NCBI RefSeq assembly: GCF_014274685.1
Contig: NZ_CP060393.1
Span: forward strand, 806,001-870,000
Reading direction: 5' to 3'
DNA length: 64,000 bases
Origin: Edaphobacter sp. 4G125
Lineage (GTDB): Bacteria; Acidobacteriota; Terriglobia; Terriglobales; Acidobacteriaceae
Of this stretch, positions 16,726 through 25,645 are shown in pieces (the first letter of the stretch is position 1; every line of letters begins with the position of its first letter). The notes under the pieces are model-generated. The model ran no database searches, was not told the DNA's origin, and worked only from the letters and a program-made list of their open reading frames with translations. The translations under genes and the position numbers were made by a program.

Positions 16726-18114
16726 GTGAGAAAGATACATAATTTTTCGGAGCGACGACAGGCAGCCGTGTTCTTCCTGTTTGTTATAACGGCGCTTCTC
16801 CTCCTGTTTTATCCCCTTGATCGGCTGGTCCTGCAGATTAAGTTCGGATGGCACAACATCGTTGGCCAGCAGTTTGCAATGGATGGTGTTGTATGGGTGG
16901 CCTGTATGGCCTGCCTGGTCTGGATGTGGAGAATTGCAAGCTTATCCAGCACGAATCTTCCACTGGTCTTTACTCGATATTCCCTCTTTCTTTTGGTTCT
17001 CTTTTTTGCCATGGAGCGGTTTATCGGTATTGCTCTCTCGGTGTTCCATCCGGCTCCGCTTCCGCACAGGATGGCATGGATTCAGCTGTTGAGCGCGATT
17101 CCTCTTGCTGTGGGAGTCATGGCTGTTTTTTCTGAGCTGAGGAATATGAAAGAGAGTGCGATGCTGGTGCAAAAGGAGCACGCCCGATTTCTTGCTTCTG
17201 TCGAGAGCAGCCTCGACGACTTCTATATCTTCGACGGTATCGCGGATGCCTCGGGCGAGATTGTTGACTTTCGCTTCAGCTATATCAATCCCAACGCAGA
17301 ACGCCGATTGAACACGAGGCGCGAGAAGCTGTTGGGAAAGATTCTTACCGAAGTTCGTCCTTACATGATGACTTCGGGGTTGATTGAAAAGTACAAAGAG
17401 GTGGTTCGGACTGGCGTTCCGTTGGCCTGTGAGGTCTTTATCGACGACGAGAGGATTAAAGCCACCTGGCTGAATATCCAAGTGGTGAAGCTCGGTAGCG
17501 GAATCGCGATTACGAGTCGTGATGTGACGGAGAGCAAACTCATGGTGGACCACGTTCAGCATCTGGCCCACCATGATCAATTGACTGGCCTGGCCAACCG
17601 CACCCTGTTGCAGGACCGCCTGCACCAGGCCGTTCTGCGAGCCCGCCGGTATCGTCACAGGGTCGCATTTTTTGTGCTGGATATCGATCATTTCAAGCAG
17701 ATCAATGATTCTCTCGGTCATGCGGATGGAGATGCTTTACTCGTCGTCATGGGGGAGAGATTGATGTCCTCTGTCCGGGAGACTGATACGGTGGCCCGCA
17801 TGGGCGGCGATGAGTTTGTGATCGTGATGCCGGATTTCAAGAATATTGAAGACGTCAGACGTTGTGGTTTTGAGATTGTGAAGAATGCAGCTCAGTCGGC
17901 GGTGATTGGTGAACGCGAGATCCATATCACGGTCAGCGTGGGTGTTTGTATCTTCCCGGACTTTGCTCAGGAAGAGGAGGAACTTTACAGAAATGCCGAT
18001 GCCGCCATGTACGTGATTAAAGACAGGGGGCGGAATGGGATTCATTTCTTTGGTGAGGACACAGCGAAGAAAGACGACGTTGCGAAGATTGAGTTGGAGA
18101 AAGACCGAAGCTGA
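16726..18114 (+). CDS. Membrane-anchored PAS-GGDEF diguanylate cyclase
   Basis: A 462-aa signalling protein; GTG start with AGGG 7 bases upstream. Four membrane helices (about 15-30, 54-70, 86-103 and 118-136) are followed by a PAS-like sensor region (about 155-265) and a GGDEF domain (272-450). The active-site GGDEF is intact at 360-364, preceded by the product-inhibition site RETD at 351-354 exactly five residues upstream, so the enzyme should make c-di-GMP from two GTP and be feedback-inhibited. The signal sensed is unknown. It stands alone between the SIS gene and the PIG-L gene. Confidence 0.93.
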   Translation: MRKIHNFSERRQAAVFFLFVITALLLLFYPLDRLVLQIKFGWHNIVGQQFAMDGVVWVACMACLVWMWRIASLSSTNLPLVFTRYSLFLLVLFFAMERFIGIALSVFHPAPLPHRMAWIQLLSAIPLAVGVMAVFSELRNMKESAMLVQKEHARFLASVESSLDDFYIFDGIADASGEIVDFRFSYINPNAERRLNTRREKLLGKILTEVRPYMMTSGLIEKYKEVVRTGVPLACEVFIDDERIKATWLNIQVVKLGSGIAITSRDVTESKLMVDHVQHLAHHDQLTGLANRTLLQDRLHQAVLRARRYRHRVAFFVLDIDHFKQINDSLGHADGDALLVVMGERLMSSVRETDTVARMGGDEFVIVMPDFKNIEDVRRCGFEIVKNAAQSAVIGEREIHITVSVGVCIFPDFAQEEEELYRNADAAMYVIKDRGRNGIHFFGEDTAKKDDVAKIELEKDRS

Positions 18115-18148
18115 TCAAAGACCGCGTATCGGTAAAGAAGATGCGTTC

Positions 18149-18185
18149 AAAAAAAATGCGGTGCAGGAGTTTCCTCCCGCACCGC
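18149..18185 (-). terminator. Intrinsic terminator of the PIG-L gene
   Basis: On the minus strand GCGGTGCGGGAG...CTCCTGCACCGC forms an 11-bp stem with one mismatch, then eight T residues. It lies 14 bases past the PIG-L stop codon. Confidence 0.8.
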
Positions 18186-18198
18186 CGTGGAGAAGGAG

Positions 18199-21063
18199 TT
18201 AATTTCCTGACGCTGAAGCAGGAGCCGCATCCTTGCCCAGAGCAAGACCTGGGTTCTTGCCCATGCTGATCAGGTTGGCCATGATGCGGAAAGAACCGGG
18301 AACGCCATCGGGCATCTGGCGGAAGAAGGCGTATGCCATGTAGACATAGGCCCCTTTGCCATAACGGGCGTAGAGCAGCCCGCCCTTCTGGGGGTCCTGA
18401 TCGGTATCGTGCATCTCGGTCAGAGCGATGTAGTGCGAGTCCCACTTCCGCATGAAGCCGTGACCACGCTCTTCGACCCAATCGTTGAAGTCGGCAGTGG
18501 TGATCTTGTTGGGCCAGTTGAGGACGGGATCGTTGGGGGCAAGGATGGTGACCTTGTTGTCCTCTTCGACCACCTTCTCGGGATCGCTGGAGAGCGTCAG
18601 CGGATAAGGGCCGTAGTCGTGGTCGTACTCCTGGGTTTGGTATTGGACGATGACAGTGCCGCCATTTTTTGCGTAATCGAGAAGACGATTGTTGAAGGTC
18701 TTCAGTTCAGGCCGTGCAGCATAGGCGCGAATGCCGAGGATGATGGCGTCATACTTCGAGAGGTCTGCCGAAGCAATCTCACCAGCCGAAAGCATCGTGG
18801 GGTGGATGCCGATGTCTGCAAGGGAAGTGGCAACATCGTCACCGGTGCCCATAATGTAGCCGATGCGCAGGTCTGATGCAGTCTTTACGTCAACGCCAGT
18901 GGTGCGATAGGTGGCTGGCCGATAGTGCGGATAGGGCCGCAGGCCAGGGTAGCCGACGGTCTGGAATCCCTGGGTGAACTTCTCTCCATTGAACTCGGCA
19001 ACCGCAGTGATGGTGTATGGTTTGGCCTCGACGCGCTCAGGCTGGACCTTGAAAGTAAGGTTCTGGTCTTCGCCTTCGCGCATGGTGGAGAAGTTCGCGA
19101 CCTCGGGAGTGGATTTCCAGCCCTGGGGCAGATCGAGCCGAACGGTCCCCTTGGCTGGGCCTTTGATGGAGCTGTGCAAGGAGACGTGCAGGTCGAGGTC
19201 TCCATCGTTGATGGGGACGATGCCAGCATAGGGAGAGACGGAGAGAGAGATGGCCGGCGCGATGAGCAGGGGCTCGAGAACGGGTCCTTCACCGTTGATG
19301 CGGTGAACAGTCTGGACGACGCCGGTGAGCTTGATGGCGACATCATGATATGTAACCGTCGCGGTTGCAAGCAGCGGATAGGGGCGGGTGGGAAGGTTGA
19401 GATAACGAGGATCGTCGAGGTTATAGTAGGGCTGCTCGAGGTTGGGGCGGCTAAAGTAAGGCTTGGTGAGTTCGGCCGAGCTCGGGACAACGACGTTGAA
19501 GGATTCGTCGCGCGCAGCGCCAGGGGCAAGCTCGCCGGTGGACGAAGATTGCGGATTGATCGTAAAGCCCTGGCCAGCCTGGGAGACAACGTCTATCGCA
19601 GAGAGAGAGACCGGTTCGGTTCCCTGGTTTGCAACATGGACGGCAACAGTGATCTTGTCGCCAGGAACGACCGTTTGCGAGGTTGGGATCTGGGTGGACA
19701 TATCTCCCATCGGTCCCATGCGGCCGCTGCTGGGAGCGCCATCACTGGTGTTCGAGAGAAGAGTTAGACCAAGCGACTGCTCAAGCGCAAGGTTGAACTG
19801 CTGCTGTTTGATGCGCAGCTCGTGGGTCATGTTGTAGCGAGCTTCAGCAGAGAGCTTGCTTTTGGCGACCTCATCAAGAAGAGCGTTGGTCTGTGCGAGT
19901 CCTTTGGCAAGGGTCGGGGCGATTGCCGCAGGCTTCTCTGCGTTGAAAGAGGAGAGCGCGGAGTCAACGGTCTCATTCAGCGCATTGAGCTTCTCGCGCC
20001 AGGATGCCTGCTCGGCCTTGGGAGCATAGGAGGCGATTCCAGCCAGTGTGATGTCGATTCCATCGAAAAAGCTCTTCTCATGCTCTGACGAAGGGACGCG
20101 AGAGGCATAGAGGTGATACGGAGTCGTGACGGGGCGGGGAAGCGGAATTGCGATGCCGCCCATCTGGGTCTTCTGCTGGTTCAAGCCCTCGCGAGAGGTC
20201 TGGAGATAGGAGAAGCCGAGCATGGGATTGTAGGTTCCGCTAGGGATCTCCAGGGTGGTGGAGGGAACGCCTTCAATCCAGGTGTTGGTGACGTAGTTGC
20301 GGAAGCGGACGGGCTCCCAGTGCCCAGTTGCGTAGTCGTAGATACCTTTTTCGGTTACGCGGGCGAAGGGGACGCGGGCATAGACCTTGAGCGGAGTCCA
20401 GGGAAGGAGGCCGGCCTTGATCTGATCGGGGAAGACCTTGGGATCACCGGCCATCGCGTAGACACGTTGTGCGGTGTAGCCGGCGACCTGATGGTGACCG
20501 TGTCCATCGGAGACATTGCCAGCGAAGACGCTGGTGACGACGAGCGGGCGTTGCATACGGATGACACGTACGGCGTCATAAAGGACGCGATCTTCGCCCC
20601 AGGTCTTGAGGGCCTCTTCGATGCTCTTGGAGAAGCCGAAGTCGGCGACGCGGGTCCAATACTGGTGTACGCCGTAGTAGTTTCCGGCGGCGAGCAACTC
20701 CTGGGTGCGGAGTGTGCCAAGCTGGTCCCAGTAGTCGGAGGTCATGACATTCTGTCCTCCTTCGCCACGATTGAGAGTAAGAAGTGTAGTGTCGACTCCC
20801 TGCCCACGGCTCTGGTAAGTGAGCATGCCACCGTCTTCATCGTCGGGATGCGCGGTGACCATCGCGAGCGACGCACGGGTGTGCAGTTTCTGCAGGGTCT
20901 GGGAGAGCCCCACGGAACCGCGATCGATTGGCAGCGGTCGGGCATAGGCAGATTGATAGCGGGCAGGCGGCTCGTGCTGCTGGGCCACTGCAACTGCTCC
21001 CTCCATGACAAGCGAGAGCGTGAGAAGCGTGGCAATGGTCCCGCGACGGAGATCAGGTCTCAT
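18199..21063 (-). CDS. Secreted PIG-L/LmbE-family deacetylase with NEW3-like and amidotransferase-like C-terminal regions
   Basis: A 954-aa exported protein. I use the ATG at 21063; AAGGAG is 11 bases upstream, and a TTG at 21069 with 5-base spacing is possible. A signal peptide (ATLLTLSLVMEGAVAVAQQ) precedes a PIG-L domain with the zinc motif AHPDDE (71-76) and DGHGHHQ, as in N-acetylglucosaminyl deacetylases such as MshB and LmbE. A NEW3-type beta region follows (around 590-690, LDLPQGWKSTPEVANF), then a class-I amidotransferase-like fold (YDAIILGIRAYAA, GGTVIVQYQT). This three-part form is common in Acidobacteriota and Bacteroidetes and is probably a periplasmic or extracellular amidohydrolase on aminosugar conjugates; the substrate is unproven. 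Confidence 0.85.
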   Translation of the reverse strand: MRPDLRRGTIATLLTLSLVMEGAVAVAQQHEPPARYQSAYARPLPIDRGSVGLSQTLQKLHTRASLAMVTAHPDDEDGGMLTYQSRGQGVDTTLLTLNRGEGGQNVMTSDYWDQLGTLRTQELLAAGNYYGVHQYWTRVADFGFSKSIEEALKTWGEDRVLYDAVRVIRMQRPLVVTSVFAGNVSDGHGHHQVAGYTAQRVYAMAGDPKVFPDQIKAGLLPWTPLKVYARVPFARVTEKGIYDYATGHWEPVRFRNYVTNTWIEGVPSTTLEIPSGTYNPMLGFSYLQTSREGLNQQKTQMGGIAIPLPRPVTTPYHLYASRVPSSEHEKSFFDGIDITLAGIASYAPKAEQASWREKLNALNETVDSALSSFNAEKPAAIAPTLAKGLAQTNALLDEVAKSKLSAEARYNMTHELRIKQQQFNLALEQSLGLTLLSNTSDGAPSSGRMGPMGDMSTQIPTSQTVVPGDKITVAVHVANQGTEPVSLSAIDVVSQAGQGFTINPQSSSTGELAPGAARDESFNVVVPSSAELTKPYFSRPNLEQPYYNLDDPRYLNLPTRPYPLLATATVTYHDVAIKLTGVVQTVHRINGEGPVLEPLLIAPAISLSVSPYAGIVPINDGDLDLHVSLHSSIKGPAKGTVRLDLPQGWKSTPEVANFSTMREGEDQNLTFKVQPERVEAKPYTITAVAEFNGEKFTQGFQTVGYPGLRPYPHYRPATYRTTGVDVKTASDLRIGYIMGTGDDVATSLADIGIHPTMLSAGEIASADLSKYDAIILGIRAYAARPELKTFNNRLLDYAKNGGTVIVQYQTQEYDHDYGPYPLTLSSDPEKVVEEDNKVTILAPNDPVLNWPNKITTADFNDWVEERGHGFMRKWDSHYIALTEMHDTDQDPQKGGLLYARYGKGAYVYMAYAFFRQMPDGVPGSFRIMANLISMGKNPGLALGKDAAPASASGN

Positions 21064-21244
21064 GGGCAAAAGGGCTCCTTGAATGACATCTCTTTTTGGT
21101 GCGAAAACCCCGCCGTCAGATTCCGGAAATTTCCGGCGCAGAACAGAAGGCGTTTTCCTGTATGGATGAAATGGATATCAGCTACAGTAAACTTTGTAAA
21201 GATTATTAAGAAATTTAGGTTATGATGTCTCGACAGACGACCTC

Positions 21245-22480
21245 ATGCGATTCTCATCTTCTACTTCAGTTCAGTCCTCTGCCGATTCCGCTGTGCAACC
21301 TTCACGGCCGTCGCATCTTCGCCAGGTGAATGCACGTGGACTTCTGCGATTGTTACGGGAGCACAGTCCTTGTTCGAAGGCCGATCTCGTTCGTCTCTCC
21401 GGCTTGAGCGCGCCAACGGTATCCAGCGCAGTAGCGTATCTAGAATCTTTGGATCTGGTTGAAAATCTCGGAGATGGAGAGTCGAGCGGTGGTCGTCCTC
21501 CGGAGATGCTGCGCTTTAATGCGACCCACGGCTATGTTGCTGGAGTGGATATTGGCGGAACGCGGCTTCGGATGGTGCTGGCGGACTTGAACGGCCGCAT
21601 TGTGACGCAATGGGCTACGCAGTTTACAGACCAGCAGAGAACTCCCAAGGCTGTCTGCTCGTTGGTCCACGATGGACTGAAGATCATGTGCCAGGAGGCA
21701 TCCACCTCGCTCAAGAAGGTTCTTCATATCACGGTAGGGGCGCCGGGTATCACGAATGTAGATTCGGGAGTCGTCATCTCAGCTCCCAATCTTCGGGATT
21801 GGAACAATGTTCCGCTACGCGCCATGATCGAGCGCGAATTAGGAATACGGGCCACGATCGAGAACGATACGAACCTTGCAGCCGTGGGCGAGCACTGGAA
21901 GGGCTCTGCCTCGGGTATCGAAGATTTTCTCTTTGTTGCCCTGGGGACGGGCGTAGGCGCGGGAATCTTTTTGCGTGGGCGATTGCACCATGGAGCGAAC
22001 TGGAGTGCTGGTGAGATCGGTTATGCCGCGGTGAGCGGCCATTCGCGCCAGGCACTGGAGGTGCATTCTCCGGGGCAGATGGAGCGGTCGATTGGCGGGT
22101 TGGGGATTGAAGCGGAGTGGAAGAGCTTGTTGAGCCGCGTGGGGCAGGCTTCCGTAGGAGAGTTAGCAAAGTTGCGTGCAACTGAGGTTTTTGATCTGGC
22201 TGTCGATGGCGACCGGCAGGCTGCGCAAATCGTGGAATATACCGCGCAAATCCTGGCGGATTGCATTGTGGATCTTGCGCTGTCGATTGATCCTGAAGTT
22301 GTGATTCTAGGGGGCGGAGTGGGCTCGCACCCGGAGCTTTGTCGATGTACGGAAAGGCTTCTAGCCCGCAATGAATTCGCCAAGCCGCAGGTCCGGTCGA
22401 GTTCGTTGGGGACGCAAGCCCAGCTTTATGGCGCAATTTACCTTAGCCTGGCAGCCACCGAGGTCCATCTGCTGGAATAA
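21245..22480 (+). CDS. ROK-family transcriptional regulator
   Basis: A 411-aa protein: N-terminal winged helix-turn-helix (about 25-85, GLLRLLREHSPCSKADLVRL and SGLSAPTVSSAVAYLE) followed by a ROK sugar-kinase-like domain (GVDIGGTRLRMVLAD, ENDTNLAAVGEH, ALGTGVGAGIFL, VILGGGVGS). ROK regulators such as NagC, Mlc and XylR bind a sugar or sugar phosphate to release DNA. The usual zinc-site CxCGxxxC is absent: after GEIGYA the chain reads AAVSGHSRQALEVHSPGQ. The TonB receptor gene follows in the same direction after 168 bases, and the PIG-L gene is divergent, so either could be its target. No strong ribosome site is visible. Confidence 0.88.
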   Translation: MRFSSSTSVQSSADSAVQPSRPSHLRQVNARGLLRLLREHSPCSKADLVRLSGLSAPTVSSAVAYLESLDLVENLGDGESSGGRPPEMLRFNATHGYVAGVDIGGTRLRMVLADLNGRIVTQWATQFTDQQRTPKAVCSLVHDGLKIMCQEASTSLKKVLHITVGAPGITNVDSGVVISAPNLRDWNNVPLRAMIERELGIRATIENDTNLAAVGEHWKGSASGIEDFLFVALGTGVGAGIFLRGRLHHGANWSAGEIGYAAVSGHSRQALEVHSPGQMERSIGGLGIEAEWKSLLSRVGQASVGELAKLRATEVFDLAVDGDRQAAQIVEYTAQILADCIVDLALSIDPEVVILGGGVGSHPELCRCTERLLARNEFAKPQVRSSSLGTQAQLYGAIYLSLAATEVHLLE

Positions 22481-22498
22481 TCAGGATTCAAAATTTTA

Positions 22499-22527
22499 TT
22501 GACAGTACTGTAATGATTCACTATCGT
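22499..22527 (+). promoter_or_regulatory. Candidate sigma-70 promoter of the TonB receptor gene, with an overlapping palindrome
   Basis: TTGACA (22499-22504), 17 bases, then TATCGT (22522-22527). The 10-bp palindrome ACAGTACTGT (22503-22512) overlaps the -35 edge and could be an operator for the upstream ROK regulator. Confidence 0.5.
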
Positions 22528-22648
22528 GAAGCCACCTTCCGAACTTCTTAAATAGATTTTAGGAAGTTTTCGTTCCGCTCGGTATTTGCGAAACGAATTC
22601 GTTTTCTGTTTTGGAGATTTCTCTTTCGCGTCCCAGGAGGCCATTTTG

Positions 22649-25558
22649 TTGACTTACCGCAGTATTCGAACCTCACTTCTCGGGGCCGCGCTTTTGGCGG
22701 GGCTCCCTGTTCTGATCGCGCCGCCAGTGGCGCGGGGTCAGTCCCAATCCATTAACGGTACGATTCGCGGACATGTAACCGACGCGAGCGGGGCCTCCAT
22801 TGCCGGGGCAACCATTACGATCAACAACGCCGCGTTGGGATACACCAGGACGTCGACGACGGAGGGAGATGGTTACTTCGTCATGCCGAACCTTCCGCTG
22901 GGAACCTATAGCGTTTCCATTAGCAAGGACGGTTTCTCGACCGCGCACTATGAGCAGATTGCATTGTCGGCTGGTAAGGAAGCCACGCTGGATAGCTCCC
23001 TGGTCGTAGGCAGCGCGAGTGAGCAGATCGAGGTAACAGCTACGGCCACTAACATCGATCCCTCGACGCTGAATGTGCAGCGCACGCTAGACTCGCGCGA
23101 GATTGAAAATCTTCCTTTGACCTCGAGGAACCCATACAACTTCATCCTCTTCCAGCCCGGCGTGAGCGGACATCCCAATCAAGAACTTGGCATTCCTCGC
23201 ACGCTGAATACGAATGGTTTGCTGGACCGCATCAACTACCAGATGGACGGCATGGTGAATACGCAGAGCGACCGTATCGGTCTACGTCTGTTCCCCATCG
23301 GCAACATCTTTGTGAAAGAAGTCCAGACGGTCTCGAACAGCTTTTCTCCGGAATTTGGATGGACTTCGGGCAACGTTTATAACGTTATCTCGAACAGCGG
23401 AACCAATAACTTCCATGGCCTGTTCCAGTGGCTTCGTCGTTGGCAGGATGCGACTGCGTATCCCTTCTTTGCGGATAAAACGAAGGCCAAGCCGAATTTG
23501 CAGCTTCAGGACTTCTCCGTCAATGCTGGCGGTCCGGCTATCAAGGACAAGCTGTTCTTCTTCGGCGCTTATGAGCATGTCACTCGCGGACAACCTGCGC
23601 CTGTGACGATTACTGCTGCCAACATTGCAGCGTTGGGACTGCCTGCCGATCAGGTGGCTGCCGCTCCCGGCCTGTTGCACGGCAACTTCGTGATGGGACG
23701 CGGCGACTGGACCATCAACAAGAAGAATTCGTTGTTTATCCGCTACAACTACTTCAAGAACGACTTCCCCTACAACACTCAGGTCGGTGGCTTGAATGCG
23801 CGGAGCACGGGAGTAGACTTCCTCGATCGTGCGCACGTGATTGGGATGCAGCTGACTACGACCTTTAACGATCACCTGCTGAACGAGCTTCGCTTCTCCT
23901 GGCCTTTCCGTAATAACTCGCACTTTGCGGGGCCCCAGGGTGGGAAAGATCCGGCGGTCGTGATTTCTGGTGTTGCTAACATTGGCGCTTCGTACAGTGG
24001 AGGCGACCAGTACACCGATAAGGTCCCCAATGGCAGCGACAACATTACCTACATTCGCGGGGCCCATACGATCAAGGGAGGATTCAATATTTCTCAATTG
24101 ATCAATCGTCAGCGGCTGGTGAGCTACAACCGGTACACCTTTACCTCTCTGGCGAACTATCTTCTGGCGAAAAACGGAACTAATCCATATGCCTACAGCC
24201 AATTCGACAGTCAGCAGGACAAAAACGGTGTTGGCTACGCCTCGATGTTCTTTGGGACATATATTCAGGACACGTGGCGCATTACCCCGCGCATAACCAT
24301 GATCTATGGCGCCCGCTATGATCGCTTCAAGGGACCGCAGGCGAATCCGAATGCTCCTTTCGTCAATTCGCGCAGCTTCAACACGCCGAACACGAATTTC
24401 TCACCGCGACTCGGCTTCTCGTACCAGCTGGATGACCATACGGTGCTGAAGGCTTCCGCGGGTATGTTCTACCAGGCGACGCCAACGAACCTCTGGTTCA
24501 ACGCGCTGAACCTGGATGGATCAAACCGTACTAACAGCTTCAGCTATACGATTACGAACGGAGTTGTTCCAGCTGGTGCTCCCGCCTTCCCGAATCTTCC
24601 TTCCACGACTGGTGTCACTCAAGCTCAGAATGTGACTACGATTTCGCCGAAGTTCAAGAATGAGTACACGTGGAACGCGACGATGCAGCTCTCGCATGAG
24701 TTCAGCCGCTACGACACTCTGATGCTGGGTTACATCCTGACCAACGGCCGGAACCTTCAGTATCTGCACAATATCAATCCCATCAATCCGACAGGGCAAC
24801 TCGCGGACGGACGTCCGACCTTCAGTTCAGTTGCGAACGCTTCAACCCGCCTAGATACCCGCTTCAACCAGATTAACCAGGTGGAATCGGGAGCGAACAC
24901 CAGCTTCAACGCGTTGATTGTGAACTACACGCGCTCCCTCTCGCGTGGTATCCAGATTAATGCGAACTATACCTGGTCGCATACGATCTCGGATGCTCCA
25001 GAAGTCAATACCTTTGAGCAGAGCTCTTCCATTCAGGACACCACGAATCGAAAGAGGGATCGCGGCAACAGTATTGTTAACCATCCCAGCGCCTTCAACC
25101 TGACTGCGGTGATGCAGCCGGAGTTCAGCCTTCGCAAGGGTTTCTGGAACACCCTGGCCAACAACAACATGATTGCACTGCTGGCGAATGTTAGCTCCGG
25201 CGACCAGCAGAACATCATCACCAATGTCTCCCTTAATGGAGACTCTTCTGTCGCTTCGGTCACACGGCCGCTGTTTGTCGGAAGAAACTCGCTTCGCTCT
25301 CCCAGTGTCTACCAGTTCGACGGACGCTTTACGCGCACCTTCCCCAAGTTGTTCGAGCGCATCTCGCCCTCGTTCATTCTTGAGGCGAACAATCTCTTCA
25401 ACCATACCAATGTGACTGGCCTTGCACCGGTACAGGCGGTCATACAGACGAATAACGATCCCCGCGGTCCCTATGGAACCGGGCTTGGAATCACGACCAA
25501 CCGCAGCTCGGTGCTGGAAGCACGTATTGTGCAGTACGGTATTGCAGTTCGTTGGTAA
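22649..25558 (+). CDS. TonB-dependent receptor, Oar-like
   Basis: A 969-residue outer-membrane receptor. The frame opens at 22586, but AGGAGG at 22635-22640 sits 8 bases before a TTG at 22649, which leaves a normal signal peptide (IRTSLLGAALLAGLPVLIAP...ARGQ). Next come a carboxypeptidase-regulatory-like domain (GTIRGHVTDASGASIAGATI, GYFVMPNLPLGTYSVSI), a plug (NYQMDGMVNTQSDRIG) and a barrel ending in aromatic W (IVQYGIAVRW). It is preceded by a ROK regulator and followed after 87 bases by an argininosuccinate-lyase-like enzyme and an APC permease, so it probably imports the substrate that pathway uses. A strong terminator follows it, so the enzyme genes may be partly uncoupled. Confidence 0.93.
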   Translation: MTYRSIRTSLLGAALLAGLPVLIAPPVARGQSQSINGTIRGHVTDASGASIAGATITINNAALGYTRTSTTEGDGYFVMPNLPLGTYSVSISKDGFSTAHYEQIALSAGKEATLDSSLVVGSASEQIEVTATATNIDPSTLNVQRTLDSREIENLPLTSRNPYNFILFQPGVSGHPNQELGIPRTLNTNGLLDRINYQMDGMVNTQSDRIGLRLFPIGNIFVKEVQTVSNSFSPEFGWTSGNVYNVISNSGTNNFHGLFQWLRRWQDATAYPFFADKTKAKPNLQLQDFSVNAGGPAIKDKLFFFGAYEHVTRGQPAPVTITAANIAALGLPADQVAAAPGLLHGNFVMGRGDWTINKKNSLFIRYNYFKNDFPYNTQVGGLNARSTGVDFLDRAHVIGMQLTTTFNDHLLNELRFSWPFRNNSHFAGPQGGKDPAVVISGVANIGASYSGGDQYTDKVPNGSDNITYIRGAHTIKGGFNISQLINRQRLVSYNRYTFTSLANYLLAKNGTNPYAYSQFDSQQDKNGVGYASMFFGTYIQDTWRITPRITMIYGARYDRFKGPQANPNAPFVNSRSFNTPNTNFSPRLGFSYQLDDHTVLKASAGMFYQATPTNLWFNALNLDGSNRTNSFSYTITNGVVPAGAPAFPNLPSTTGVTQAQNVTTISPKFKNEYTWNATMQLSHEFSRYDTLMLGYILTNGRNLQYLHNINPINPTGQLADGRPTFSSVANASTRLDTRFNQINQVESGANTSFNALIVNYTRSLSRGIQINANYTWSHTISDAPEVNTFEQSSSIQDTTNRKRDRGNSIVNHPSAFNLTAVMQPEFSLRKGFWNTLANNNMIALLANVSSGDQQNIITNVSLNGDSSVASVTRPLFVGRNSLRSPSVYQFDGRFTRTFPKLFERISPSFILEANNLFNHTNVTGLAPVQAVIQTNNDPRGPYGTGLGITTNRSSVLEARIVQYGIAVRW

Positions 25559-25568
25559 ATCAATCCCC

Positions 25569-25613
25569 GGTGGCGCGAACCGATACCATAATGGTTTGCG
25601 CCACCTCTTTTTT
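25569..25613 (+). terminator. Intrinsic terminator after the TonB receptor
   Basis: A 13-bp stem with one G-U pair (25569-25581 with 25593-25605) and an 11-base loop is followed by a T-rich tail TCTTTTTT. It lies between the receptor stop codon and the lyase start. Confidence 0.8.
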
Positions 25614-25645
25614 GTCTTGAAGCAGGAAACGCAAGAGGAAGATGG

